A DNA stretch of 64,000 nt from Crambe crambe (lineage: Eukaryota; Porifera; Demospongiae; Poecilosclerida; Crambeidae). The notes beneath the pieces are model-generated. The model saw only the letters and a program-made list of their open reading frames with translations, made no database searches and was not told the origin of the DNA. Position numbers and translations under genes: made by a program. Shown piece by piece: positions 12,201 to 20,277 of this stretch (the stretch's first letter is position 1; every line of letters starts with the position of its first letter). The stretch is from positions 6,027,488 to 6,091,487 of the forward strand of contig OZ004585.1 of NCBI GenBank assembly GCA_963924555.1, in the 5' to 3' direction.

Positions 12201-12365
12201 CTATATATACTACGTAGGTATGACTTGGTCTCTCAGTGCTGGGAAGAATCACCTGAAAAACGACCTTGCTTTGAAGACTTGGTAAAGGAAATAAACATAC
12301 TACTTGAAGAAGTAGCCGGATACCTCGAATTCTCAGCATTTTCTGGTAATGGTCCGACTGCATAA
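29..12365 (+). CDS. Ig-domain receptor tyrosine kinase (5'-partial, 12 visible exons)
   Basis: Transmembrane receptor that should bind an unknown extracellular ligand and phosphorylate tyrosines in the cytoplasm. Exons read by phase: 29-278, 2297-2623, 2687-3040, 3096-3351, 7155-7195, 7256-7378, 8659-8745, 8974-9191, 9254-9366, 10284-10449, 11893-12035, 12218-12365. The first three are Ig-like, the fourth gives a Ser/Thr stalk, one membrane helix and a basic stop-transfer. The kinase has [41 protein letters not shown] and DVWSFGV. These are the tyrosine-kinase versions of the loops, and no catalytic residue is missing. All junction phases agree. Oddities are a frame break inside exon 29-278 and a weak GTAACC donor at 3352. 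The family resembles sponge Ig-RTKs; the orthologue is not assigned. The 5' end, with signal peptide, lies upstream of the window. Confidence 0.9.
279..2296 (+). other. RTK intron, repeat-bearing
   Basis: This 2.0-kb intron holds no convincing exon. It contains two copies of the recurrent TAGAGAGT hairpin (about 1326-1380 in minus orientation and 1801-1834 in plus), many tagctagc words, and a local inverted repeat around 2040-2165 (tattattaccaaac near 2063, gtttggtaataatta near 2152). Confidence 0.55.
2297..2623 (+). CDS. RTK exon: Ig-like domain
   Basis: A pyrimidine-rich acceptor ends at 2296 and the donor GTAAGC follows 2623, phase 1 to phase 1. The exon encodes about 109 residues with an Ig-like pattern: VMLMCP as B strand, LIWEQL with the C-strand Trp, and VFRCML as F strand, plus extra cysteines (RCSPIRC) that may form a second disulfide. 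There are several N-glycosylation sequons near the start. Confidence 0.82.
2687..3040 (+). CDS. RTK exon: membrane-proximal Ig-like domain
   Basis: The acceptor is TTTCAG at 2681-2686 and the donor GTGAGT at 3041. Phase 1 at both ends fits the neighbouring exons. It reads [20 protein letters not shown] (B-strand Cys, C-strand Trp) and later [10 protein letters not shown] (F-strand Cys), an ordinary Ig-like domain of about 118 residues. The intron before it is only 63 bp and the one after 55 bp. Confidence 0.85.
3096..3351 (+). CDS. RTK exon: stalk, transmembrane helix, stop-transfer
   Basis: It encodes a Ser/Thr-rich stalk of about 45 residues, then a long hydrophobic helix ([16 protein letters not shown] and onward to about IIYW), then AKRKQTKK. 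Splicing at GTAACC (3352) joins phase 2 to exon 7155. If the donor is skipped, the next in-frame codon is a TAA stop at 3353-3355, so the unspliced transcript would encode a kinase-less membrane receptor. Confidence 0.82.
3383..6943. mobile_element. 3.56-kb TIR element with 5-bp target duplication, Ulp1-bearing
   Basis: The left end begins CAGTGGCGGATTTAGAG and the right end is CTCTAGATCCGCCACTG. They are imperfect inverted repeats, directly flanked by the same five bases, ATGAG (3378-3382 and 6944-6948). The element sits in the RTK juxtamembrane intron, which would be only about 240 bp without it. Near the right end is a block AAAGTGGGCGTGG shared with other small elements in the window. It carries relics of a Ulp1-type peptidase and an internal direct repeat of about 110 bp (about 4570-4680 and 6700-6808). 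The superfamily is not settled; some hAT-like families make 5-bp duplications. Confidence 0.7.
4695..5190 (+). pseudogene. Ulp1/SENP-like cysteine peptidase relic (C48 type)
   Basis: Pieces in order: [14 protein letters not shown] at 4695-4736, matching the WLND motif at the start of Ulp1 domains; [15 protein letters not shown] from about 4780, with catalytic His at 4806-4808; [12 protein letters not shown], with catalytic Cys at 4937-4939; then [13 protein letters not shown] (exon-like 5014-5057 between AG and GT) and [17 protein letters not shown] after another AG at 5113-5114. The pieces lie in different frames, and a 15-base tandem duplication follows the DCG motif, so the gene is degraded. 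Ulp1 peptidases are frequent passengers of eukaryotic DNA transposons, which fits the enclosing TIR element. Confidence 0.7.
7155..7195 (+). CDS. RTK micro-exon, juxtamembrane
   Basis: This 41-bp exon lies between TTTTTTTCAG and GTATGA and encodes about 13 residues ([13 protein letters not shown]). It accepts phase 2 from the membrane exon and passes phase 1 to exon 7256. Phase agreement on both sides is the main support. Confidence 0.7.
7256..7378 (+). CDS. RTK exon: juxtamembrane and start of kinase glycine loop
   Basis: It reads [20 protein letters not shown], then [17 protein letters not shown], the first half of the glycine-rich loop. The loop is completed across the intron by EFGLVYK, a common position for an RTK intron. 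The donor is GTTGTC. Confidence 0.85.
7794..8116. mobile_element. TA-flanked small element (pogo/Tc1-like ends) in RTK intron
   Basis: The ends CAGTGGAACC and GGTTCCACTG are inverted repeats, flanked by TA on both sides. Its interior is mostly a 74-bp tandem array. TA duplication and CAGTGGAACC ends are typical of the Tc1/mariner/pogo group; no transposase is present. Confidence 0.6.
7838..8090 (+). repeat. Tandem array, 74-bp unit, about 3.4 copies
   Basis: Units start at 7838, 7912, 7986 and 8060, exactly 74 bp apart, with only a few substitutions (TTTATAGAG/TTTACAGAG, GTGTCC/GTGACC). The last copy is partial. It lies inside the TA-flanked element. Confidence 0.88.
8117..8658 (+). other. 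Remainder of RTK intron
   Basis: AT-rich non-coding sequence before the acceptor at 8657-8658. No exon or clear repeat was seen. Confidence 0.5.
8659..8745 (+). CDS. RTK exon: kinase N-lobe, VAVK lysine
   Basis: It encodes [17 protein letters not shown] and ends EVVAVKTLK, so it has the second half of the glycine loop and the ATP-anchoring lysine. Phase 1 at both ends. Confidence 0.9.
8974..9191 (+). CDS. RTK exon: alpha-C helix and hinge
   Basis: It encodes [20 protein letters not shown], containing the alpha-C glutamate, then [20 protein letters not shown] and [13 protein letters not shown] (hinge and alpha-D). It ends in phase 0 before GTAATA. Confidence 0.92.
9254..9366 (+). CDS. RTK exon: catalytic loop HRDLAARN
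   Basis: It encodes [20 protein letters not shown], then [11 protein letters not shown]. The HRDLAARN loop identifies a tyrosine rather than a serine kinase. The donor is GTACGT, phase 2. Confidence 0.93.
9613..10240. mobile_element. TIR element of about 630 bp in RTK intron
   Basis: The left end reads AATTAAGGGTGGTGGCACAT, and the right end is its near-complement (ATGTGCTACCACCCTTAATT). A second inner inverted block surrounds the repeated words ctgtgaacag/gcacctgtag and agcattacttctcacc. No coding potential. The flanking duplication was not resolved. Confidence 0.55.
10284..10449 (+). CDS. RTK exon: DFG and activation segment
   Basis: It encodes [15 protein letters not shown], the activation-loop tyrosine context [14 protein letters not shown], then [20 protein letters not shown] and TDV. 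The P+1 loop (PVKWMALE) is the tyrosine-kinase form. The donor is GTAAGT, phase 0. Confidence 0.93.
10845..11112. mobile_element. 268-bp non-autonomous element, 5-bp target duplication
   Basis: It begins CAGTGGTGGATTTG and ends TCTAGATCTGCCACTA. It is flanked by TAGCT on both sides (10840-10844, 11113-11117). It shares the internal ggtgtggttaggcaaa block and TIR design with the 3.56-kb element, so it is probably a deletion derivative of that family. Confidence 0.6.
11893..12035 (+). CDS. RTK exon: kinase C-lobe, WSFGV
   Basis: It encodes [20 protein letters not shown] and later [12 protein letters not shown]. The donor is GTAAGT after position 12035 (phase 2). An upstream GTTGCA at 12020 is a poorer donor and would break the frame. 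Confidence 0.9.
12218..12365 (+). CDS. RTK terminal coding exon
   Basis: It encodes [20 protein letters not shown], which contains the CW...RP end of the tyrosine-kinase domain, followed by a short tail [15 protein letters not shown] and TAA at 12363-12365. No AATAAA was seen close downstream. Confidence 0.9.
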
Positions 12366-14225
12366 CTTTAGCCAGCAGGAGTGCATTATACAAACAGTTA
12401 AAGTTGCTGTTGCTTATAGGGTGTCCATTCCATACACATCAGCTATTTTGAGTGTCTTATAGCTACAGCTAGCTATATCATTCATTACGTATAATGTATC
12501 TTGCATGCTTGAATTATAACTTTTAAATTTTAACTTGCTAGCTATCATAGCTAGCTACCACCTTCCTTTGCTGCTGTGTTGATATATGTAGCTAAATAAC
12601 TATAGTTTGTGGCTGATTCCATGGCTCTCAGCTTCACTACCTACGTTACCACTAGGCAAAGCTTGGATGTTTCTGCAGGGTAGCAATAGCTGGGATCAAA
12701 GGGAGATGACTGTAATTATCATCTCAATTTTTATTTGATCTTCTATACCCCCTAACATGCTTGGCCATTCTGAACATTTTGAGCCCCTAAGAAAACCTGT
12801 AGCTATAGCTATAGCTAGCTATGATGATCAGGGGTGGATCCAAGGGAGGGGCATTGCATGGGGGCAAAGTAAGTTGCGGTAGCTTAACTAGCTAGCCTCG
12901 GCATAAAGCATGCATTAAAGTGGGCATTTCTAATTAAAAGTGGGTGCAGTTTTCCATATGAGCTCATTGCCAGGTCCTCTACTACATGCAGTTAAAGAAG
13001 CCAAAAACTGCCTTTTTGTATGTGAGATGGCGTTTAGCTAATAGAGATGGAATAAGCATAATGGATACTGGCTGGCTTTGAATACGAGCTAGAGTGAGGC
13101 CAAGGATTGTGGCAGTATGCCAGGAAAACCACACACCTTATTTCTCATCAGCTAGCTACATTTCAAATTTTGATGAGGGAGGGAGGTCATTATCGAAATA
13201 TTTATATAAAAAGAGAGGAATAAACACAAAAATTATGGCAGTCATTTTCGTTTGTGGTTTTTTTCTTTCACACTAGCTATACATGAAGAACATTGAGGGC
13301 AATAGCTACACTGAAAAAACCTATTAACTCATTGAAGTAGAAATAACCAGGATTGAAAAGATTGTTTTTACGTATTTAGAGTTAATTTAATTTGATTGGG
13401 TTGATTTACACTATTAGGTTGTAATAACCCCACATCTTAGTATAGTCTTAGTTACTTTACCTCTAAATGGTGTTTAACAACCAAAGCATAGTTTATTTCT
13501 ACTGCTTTATAATTATGTAACCTTGTTATCTATACTAGCTTTCTTTTTAGGGCTATAGGGTCCCATGGACAGACCAGTCATTATGTACATGACCCTCATA
13601 AATGAATTATTGAGATAGCAAACAATTTAAATACAATGGTGCTTTGCAGTCGTTACGCCACCGTACAAAATTAATAACGCAACAGGAAGTTGTGGTTTAG
13701 CAAACCACAGAGCTAAAGAAAATAGGGGGAAAATGTCAGTTTTTCTATACACTATAAGTCCAGTTTTGTGAAGACCTGGGCTTACAAACAACATACACAA
13801 GTAGGTAAGTACCTGAACTAAATAATGCTTTTTGTTGCATACCTACAGGTACAACCAGACTTGATTTATTCTCGCTGACATTGGTGCATCCTGATTTTGC
13901 TGCTCCCGAGTCATCCTAAACATCGCTACCGAGTGGCATTCCTGATCATCCAAAATGACTGAAATTTATAAGACTTGTACACTAAAGATGGTTTAATATT
14001 TAATCGAAGTCTCATTCATTTTGAAAAAGTTTTAACATCATTAACTTGCTATGAAAATACTGAATTTGAAGAGCCCGCGGTTCACAATTGCACAGGCGCA
14101 GTAAGTAGCAGCATGGTCATGAAGCCATACTAGACATTGCTATTGAACCACTGGTGTGCATATAAACAAAAATTACATTAGTAGTATGAGTGTAATAACA
14201 TTGCTTGTCACAGATTATCAAGAGA
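12366..14225. other. Intergenic region downstream of the RTK
   Basis: This stretch holds the RTK 3' end and diffuse repeats. An isolated end CAGGGGTGGATCC at 12829 resembles the 5-bp-duplication family, but no matching right end was found. At 13300-13520 there is an AT-rich block resembling the one near 20500-20660 (aataaccc-type words). No gene recognised. Confidence 0.45.
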
Positions 14226-16260
14226 ATGGCCTCAAAGAATCTTCGAAGGAATCTTCTCCCTGCACTTTCAGCTTCAATGGATATTTCCTCTGATACAGGT
14301 ATGTGTGTGGGTCAATAAAACAACAACATATTATATCTACCCGTATCAAACTTCGCACGATAAAGCGCGTGATAATGCGTTAATTCGCTGTCAAAATGGA
14401 CGCGTAGTAACGTCATCTCACGTAAAAAATCGCGGATTACGCGTTATTATGGCCACGTAAATTCGCGTAAGAGCCGTTTAGCGCACATTAACGCGCAGTG
14501 CACGTTAGCGCATTTTCGCGAAGTTTAGTCCAATAATTTGGTGAAAGAAATATTTTTGGCGCTCGTGGTAAAGCGATTAGCCAAGGCCATATCAACAAAA
14601 ATAAAATCCACTAAAAAAAATGTAAAGTCACTGCGTGAACGCGTACGGATTTCCGCGATTTCGCACGTTTTTGCGTTGATGCATTGCGCGTATTCTGTAG
14701 CGCGATAAAAGGAGTTGAAAGGAGTTGATACGCGTAATAACGCGATTATCGTTAGATTGTGCGCTATTTCGCGCTAAGTTCTACACGGGTATTATCAATA
14801 ATAGATATAGTAGCAGTACCTGAACAGCATGGGAAGAGGAATCCTCGGTCTCGGCAAGTTTTCTCGGATGTTCACAAGGGCCGTCCTTGTACCAGCTGCA
14901 TTCTATGTAAGGAAAAAAACATTACAATACACTCATCCAATAAAATGGAAGAATGCAGCTCTTCTCAAATTTTTATAAGCTATTGAGCCTAACTTGAACA
15001 TCCCTAGTTTGAGTAGTGGGCACAAAAATGCTAACATTATGGAATATGATTTGCATCCTAACACAATCAGCTAAAGAAAGGAAAAAGAAGCAGCATCCAC
15101 AAGTTTATGAAAATAACACCAAGAATCTTAGGCGTCTCTTCATTTTACACCAGCTAGTGTTTTGTCTTGACAACACCAGATCAATGCCATTCCACATACT
15201 GACAGCAGATCTAATAGACTGTCATGGTGGAAGCTCAGAGTTAATTAAAGTCCTTAACCGATTGGGTATATGTGTGAGTTTCGACACACTACTACGCCAT
15301 ATCCAGGGAACAGTACAGCACCTGAACAAGCATGGACTACTACATGGTATGAATTCTAACCTGATAACAGTGTTTACCATGGACAATATAGACTTCATGC
15401 ATAGTTATGCTCAGGTTTTCAGTGGGAACCAGCAACTTAGCTGGCATGGTACAACTGTACAGGCTATTCAGTGCAAGCCATCACTTGATGTATCCAGTTC
15501 CAATAAAGGAGTAGCATCAGGTAGAAGGCGGTTGCATGCACTGCTATCCCCTATGAATTCACCTGATAAGGTTACACGATCACCCCTCCAGAAACGAAGC
15601 AGAGCTAGAACTGGTACTGAACTTCCTCAACTTCCTCAACTGCCACTGATACTAGTGGCTATGACTTCACTCTCTCCACTAGCACATACAGACCTGACCC
15701 ATTTTCTTTATCTATTGAGACTTTTAGAGTTACCATTACAGAAAACAGCAAAGTTCATGAACATGGCCCATACTACCAGCTACTGCCTTCTTCAAAATGG
15801 CATCAAGGGTGACAAGCAGCTGATTGGCTTCCAACTTTTCATTTCAATTGCTACTAAAGCACCTAAGCCTGAAGTAGGGAGTGTAAAGTACATACAGGTG
15901 CTTGATGAAGTAGCTGATAGCAAAGATACAATTTTGCATGTGATTAGTGAGCTTCATGCAGAATACATCTGCAAACATAATCACAAATACCTGGTACTCG
16001 AAGGAGATGCCAAAACATACGAAACTATCCAAGCAATCAAATACGAGTATGGGCAGGATCTTCACTGGTTGATACCATATCCAGGTGACTGGCACCTGTT
16101 GAAGAACTACCAGCTTTGCCTAATGAAGCCTTTCTTTGAGGCAGGATTGAAGGACTTAGCAGTGACTAGCGGCTACCCCTCTCAATCAATACAAAATTGC
16201 TTGCAATTCAAGAAAAAATCAATTCAAGTGAAAATTAAGCACTTACTGAGACACCAATAA
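14226..16260 (+). pseudogene. DUF6589-like transposon-derived gene, damaged 5' part
   Basis: A possible first exon 14226-14299 (MASKNLRRNLLPALSASMDI) ends at GTATGT. A 452-bp GCG-rich element follows, then a Cys motif CTSCILC at about 14887-14907. The downstream segment reads HPIKWKNAALLKFL in a shifted frame with stops. From about 15070 a long open frame runs to 16260 with FHILTADLIDCHG, VFTMDNIDFMHSYAQVFSGN, SWHGTTVQAI, then LVLEGDAKTYETIQAIKYEY and HWLIPYPGDWHLLKNYQLCL. These acidic GD and PGDWH blocks resemble DUF6589 proteins, found in mobile-element-like families and possibly RNase H-like. The C-terminus is missing where it meets the convergent copy. Confidence 0.55.
14339..14790. mobile_element. 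GCG-rich TIR-like element inside the DUF6589-like gene
   Basis: It is bounded by ACCCGT and ACGGGT, with weak inverted similarity near the ends (AACTTCGC and GCGCTAAGTT). The interior is crowded with acgcg, cgcgtaat and gcgat words, unlike the AT-rich surroundings. It sits between the first two putative exons. No open frame. Confidence 0.45.
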
Positions 16261-17768
16261 TTCTAGTTCACGTTTCAATGCAGCTACATCTGAAGCTGAT
16301 GGGAGGAGTACTGTAGTATCTGGTGTTACATAAGATGGAGGAGTATCGGAGCAAGCAGTGAAATTAACACGGTCTAGAACAGCAAAACCATGAAAATGAT
16401 GGAGGGACTGTCCCTTATGGTCCTGACGCTGAAATGATGGCTTGATGTTCTTATCAACGTTATCGCCAACAAACTTATATCCAAACCAAGTTCTACTCTC
16501 CTTTTCAGTTGCTGAATCTGTGTCTTCTCAGGCTAGAAAATAATAATAATTTTTATTATTCTTATGCTTTGTATAGCTACTCACATTTTCATCCATCGTA
16601 ATCTCAGTTTCACATTCACTATCAGTCACATCAGCTTCATCATCATCACTGCTGTGGTCGTGTGAAACATCATCCATACTGATTGTGGAAATGGGACTGT
16701 ATGGTGGGTGATCAATGTCCTCTTCATCTGAGTCGCCAGCTAAAACAAATGGTTGATTATGTGATGTCACAGTGGAGTTAGAAGTGTTTGCCTGTATATA
16801 GAGCCAGCATAAACGATTTTGAATCAGTGAGTTCATGTAGATTACACATAATAGTTTACCATATGTTTCTTTACAAACTTTGACTTGTTCCACTGACGAT
16901 ATCCATTGTTCTCTGATGTGATATGCACACATTGAGAGGCTGTAAATTTGTAAATACCTGCATGTGTGATAACTAAAGTGTCTGATGATAGCTATGGTTA
17001 TTACTAAACTAACCTGCTTGGCACAACCATTGCCATACATCATCACAGACACTGCCCTTTGGACCAGTCCCATATGCTGATGGCGTGCTTTCAAAAGCTG
17101 TGATGCCAAAAAGTAAAGTAGCGGCTTTTTTTCTACTGGGTTCTTAACCAGCTGTTTCAGTAGATTCATGAGGGTGGGAATGTTCTTCATAAGTTCTAAA
17201 AAAACTGTGTCCCAGTGATACTGTTTTATGGCTTCAACAGTGTCCCTCAATATAGAGTCGTGGTTTTTTCCACTGATACTCCTCATCTCCTTCTTGATTT
17301 TCCCTGCTATGCTAGTGATGATGGAGCTACACATACGTGGAGAATTCACTGCATCAGATGACATAGATCGATAACTCTTTTGAACTATCTTTTTCACTTA
17401 TCTCTTTCGTGATGGAGTGTGAATATTATAAGTCTGAGTGCCAGATTTGTATGGTATTGCAACCTAAAATAACACACATGATAAGCATGTAACAGTAATA
17501 ATAATGGCTAACTGACTTGAATGTGCGGGGATGATTCCTGTTCAGAACCCGATACTTTCTTTTGCAGTTTAGTTAAATCAATTATTATTTTCTCACAATT
17601 CATGCACAGAAAAGCATCAGTATCTCTGATTGTTGTGAAATTACTGAGACCTGCCAGTTCCTGTAGTTTCTCAAAAACCAATGCACAACTTGGACCATGG
17701 AGCCGCTTTCTCCTCCTATGATCTTTTGTTACAGATTCTCTGCACAAACAACATAGACAGCTGGCCAT
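16247..17768 (-). pseudogene. DUF6589-like gene, convergent paralogue, truncated and broken
   Basis: Minus-strand exons by eye: 17768-17517, 17463-17014, 16957-16860, 16791-16585, 16532-16247. Exon 1 starts MASCLCCLCRESVTKDHRRR, a CxxC zinc-finger-like N-terminus with a second CMNC pair. Exon 2 carries SILRDTVEAIKQYHWDTVFL and MMYGNGCAKQ but has an in-frame TAA at 17398-17400. Exon 3 reads VFTNLQPLNVCISHQRTM, then shifts frame. Exon 4 is acidic (DSDEEDIDHPP). Exon 5 reads WFGYKFVGDNVDKNI and HHFHGFAVLDRVNF, which aligns with the DNID block of the + strand copy. A good donor (GTAAGT) after 16247 leads into the + strand copy, so the 3' half is absent. Confidence 0.55.
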
Positions 17769-17819
17769 CTTGCACGAAGTATTAATCGACCGTGCATTAT
17801 TAATTGAACCGCTACCGTG

Positions 17820-18060
17820 ACGTAGAGTGACGTTAAAAAATTCTCACGTGATTTCTGCGCATGTCCGCCACGATTTTTGTGGCATAGTACAAACAAAACG
17901 TCCAATGCAGTTTGGCCAGACTCTTTCTTTCCCCCGCCCCCAAGAAAAAGGAAAGAATCGAGTCTGGCCCGCGAGATTAATCACTATGCTATTCAAACAA
18001 TTCATACTGTTAACTTTCTCGTAGCTACAATAAATTCAGTGTGCACAAAATCCTGGTACT
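17820..18060. other. Short G/C-rich hairpin region
   Basis: Around 17921-17970 is an inverted repeat (GGCCAGACTCTTTCTTTCCC and its complement) with a CCCCCGCCCCC loop. It resembles the fold-back ends of the 61-kb element in composition. No gene. Confidence 0.5.
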
Positions 18061-18088
18061 AGCTATAGTTGTGTTCTTCACTTTTTAG

Positions 18089-20277
18089 CAAAAGGATACA
18101 CCTACTTCTACTGAGAATATTCAGCCTCCTTCTGTTAGTACTCCAATTTGAACCACGACCAACTCTGAAGATAATATGTCTCCATCAGTGAGTTCGAGCT
18201 CAAATCTATCGGGTGTTGAAATCCCTTTGCACTGGCGTCCAGAAACACAATATTGTATTGATGGGAAATGCCTTAGTGCTGAAGCACGGAATGATATCGT
18301 CCATACTATTGTCACTTTATTAATTGCAAAGGTTGGACCATGTCCATCATGAGCCAATTGTCAGCAGCAAGCTTATTTTACAATACCCCTTTATGAAGGA
18401 TGATATTGGAGTTGAATATATGAGTTATTCTCACTAATTTTTCTTGTTTGATATAATACTTAGACTTCATGGGTTGAGAAAATGCTAGAACGTGTCAGGA
18501 ATCTAACTAAAGCCGATCGTAAGAAGAATAAAGATTTTAACCCAAGTGACATACCTACTACTCTCAAGCATCAGAAGTCATCTAGTAAAGATCAGCTCTT
18601 ACATCGCTACCCAATTAAGTTCCATGGCAGTGATATCGAAGATCCAGCATCTGTCACTAAGCATATAGCAGCTATCGAAGCAGAGATGAAAAAAGCCAAG
18701 CCAAGGGAGAGTTTAATCTTACCACTTATGAAAAAAACATTTCATAACCGATGGGAATATATACAACATGAAGCAAATAGTGCTAGAGATATAATAGAGA
18801 AGTTTCCTGCACTGAAGTTTTCTGCTGTTGTAAGTTATTTCTTTCATACATTGGATGTATACCTATGTCTGTGATCTCTTATAAGAGCCCACCAAATTTG
18901 AAAGGAATTTTATTAAGATAGAACAGGATGTTGGTCTCATAATTGGTCTTATAAAATCAGTTTTTTTTCTTGTGAGTGCATGCATGAAGTATATTACAGG
19001 TATAGTAACCTATGGTGAAAAATCTACAAAAAAGGAATCAGTAGATGTCATTCGTAATATGGATAATACAGGTAACTTTAGCTATATTAATACCATGTCA
19101 TACTTATTGAATGCCTGTAGTTATTATTATAGATGAAGTAAGTCTGCATTGAAACTCTTGCATTGCACTTGTCCTTGAAGTCTGTGAAGAACTCCTTATG
19201 CTATATTTACAGCGAATATGAGGTAACTATAATCCGCTCTCTAATAACAGGGTTTCATCTAGGATTTTTTGTTTGGGGGGAAGAACTCCTTGGAATCCTT
19301 GACCACACCCACTTTTATAGGTACTGCATGTTATTAATTTATTCTGTACTACTTTTAATGGCAGCTAAGAATAATCTGATGAAGAAACTGAATTCAGAAG
19401 ATTTAGTTCAGTATTGGAAGGAGAAAAAAACTCTAAAACTAATGATATAACATGTATGGCTGCTAATTGTAACTAGCTAAGTATTTACTTGGGGGGGGGG
19501 GAAGATGTCGGGTTTGGGGGGGAAGCTTCCCCCCTGCACCCCCCAGTAGATGAAACCCTGAATAATGTTTTTTTATAGCTACACTGCAAAACTAAGTCCT
19601 CATGTCCACTCCCTTCTAAATCAAGGTCTGTTTGTCACACTACCCTTTCCAAATACTACTTTCAGAGCATACTCATTTCTTCCCTCCCCTTTGCTAACCT
19701 TCCTGATTGTCTCCCACTTTGACCACTTCCATGTGATTGGACATTGACAAGAAGTAGTAGCTATATGTACACACTTGACAGGTCTACTGATCTTGCTCTA
19801 CTGCATGGTTTCTCCCTTGTAGTTGTGATAATTATAAGAAAGCAGCCCATCTTGATTGGAGTGTTGACTTTTGGAAAATAAAATTTAATTAGCTAGCTAC
19901 ATGTTGGTGGGCTGTTTTCATATCTTATCACACCCAACAAAGGAAGTAGTTCAGGATCTTTAACTTAATGATTTCAGCATTCAATGATAGTCAAAGAAAC
20001 TTGTGTTGAGCTCCCTAAATGCACTGCCCGTTGGATTGCAGCTTTTGGCTCACAGTACTTTATTATAGTTGAACAGTTTGTTGTATGTGAAGTATCATCA
20101 TTTGTGCAAGCTCTTTTTTTGATGTTCAGTTGCTATTATGTGTTTAATCTAGAGTATCCCAAACATGTTCGGAATGTGATGCTTTTCTTCCAGGATTACA
20201 TATTTTGTCACCCTGACTCTGAGAGTCGACCAGCTAATTATATGGCTATTTCAAGTGATATCAAACGGAACTTATAA
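18089..20277 (+). pseudogene. SAMD3-like gene relic (fragmented)
   Basis: Blocks in order: LHWRPETQYCIDGKCLSAEA, then RNDIVHTIVTLLIAKVG (18210-18340); KLILQYPFMKDDIGVEY in another frame (about 18369-18419); exon 18464-18829 with TSWVEKMLERVRNLTK, then DPASVTKHIAAIEAEMKKAK, then PRESLILPLMKKTFHNRWEY and IIEKFPALKF, ending at GTAAGT; and a last exon 19977-20277 with FGSQYFIIVEQFVVCEVSS, then YYVFNLEYPKHVRNVMLFFQ and a TAA. This order resembles SAMD3-like proteins that are multicopy in cnidarian, fish and sponge genomes. Stops and frame shifts in the first part, and a transposon insertion between the parts, suggest a relic. Confidence 0.5.
19248..19560. mobile_element. 313-bp TIR element, 5-bp target duplication
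   Basis: The ends CAGGGTTTCATCTAG and AGTAGATGAAACCCTG are inverted repeats. Perfect 5-bp flanks AATAA lie at 19243-19247 and 19561-19565. It has poly-G and poly-C tracts near the right end. It lies within the SAMD3-like relic. Confidence 0.75.
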
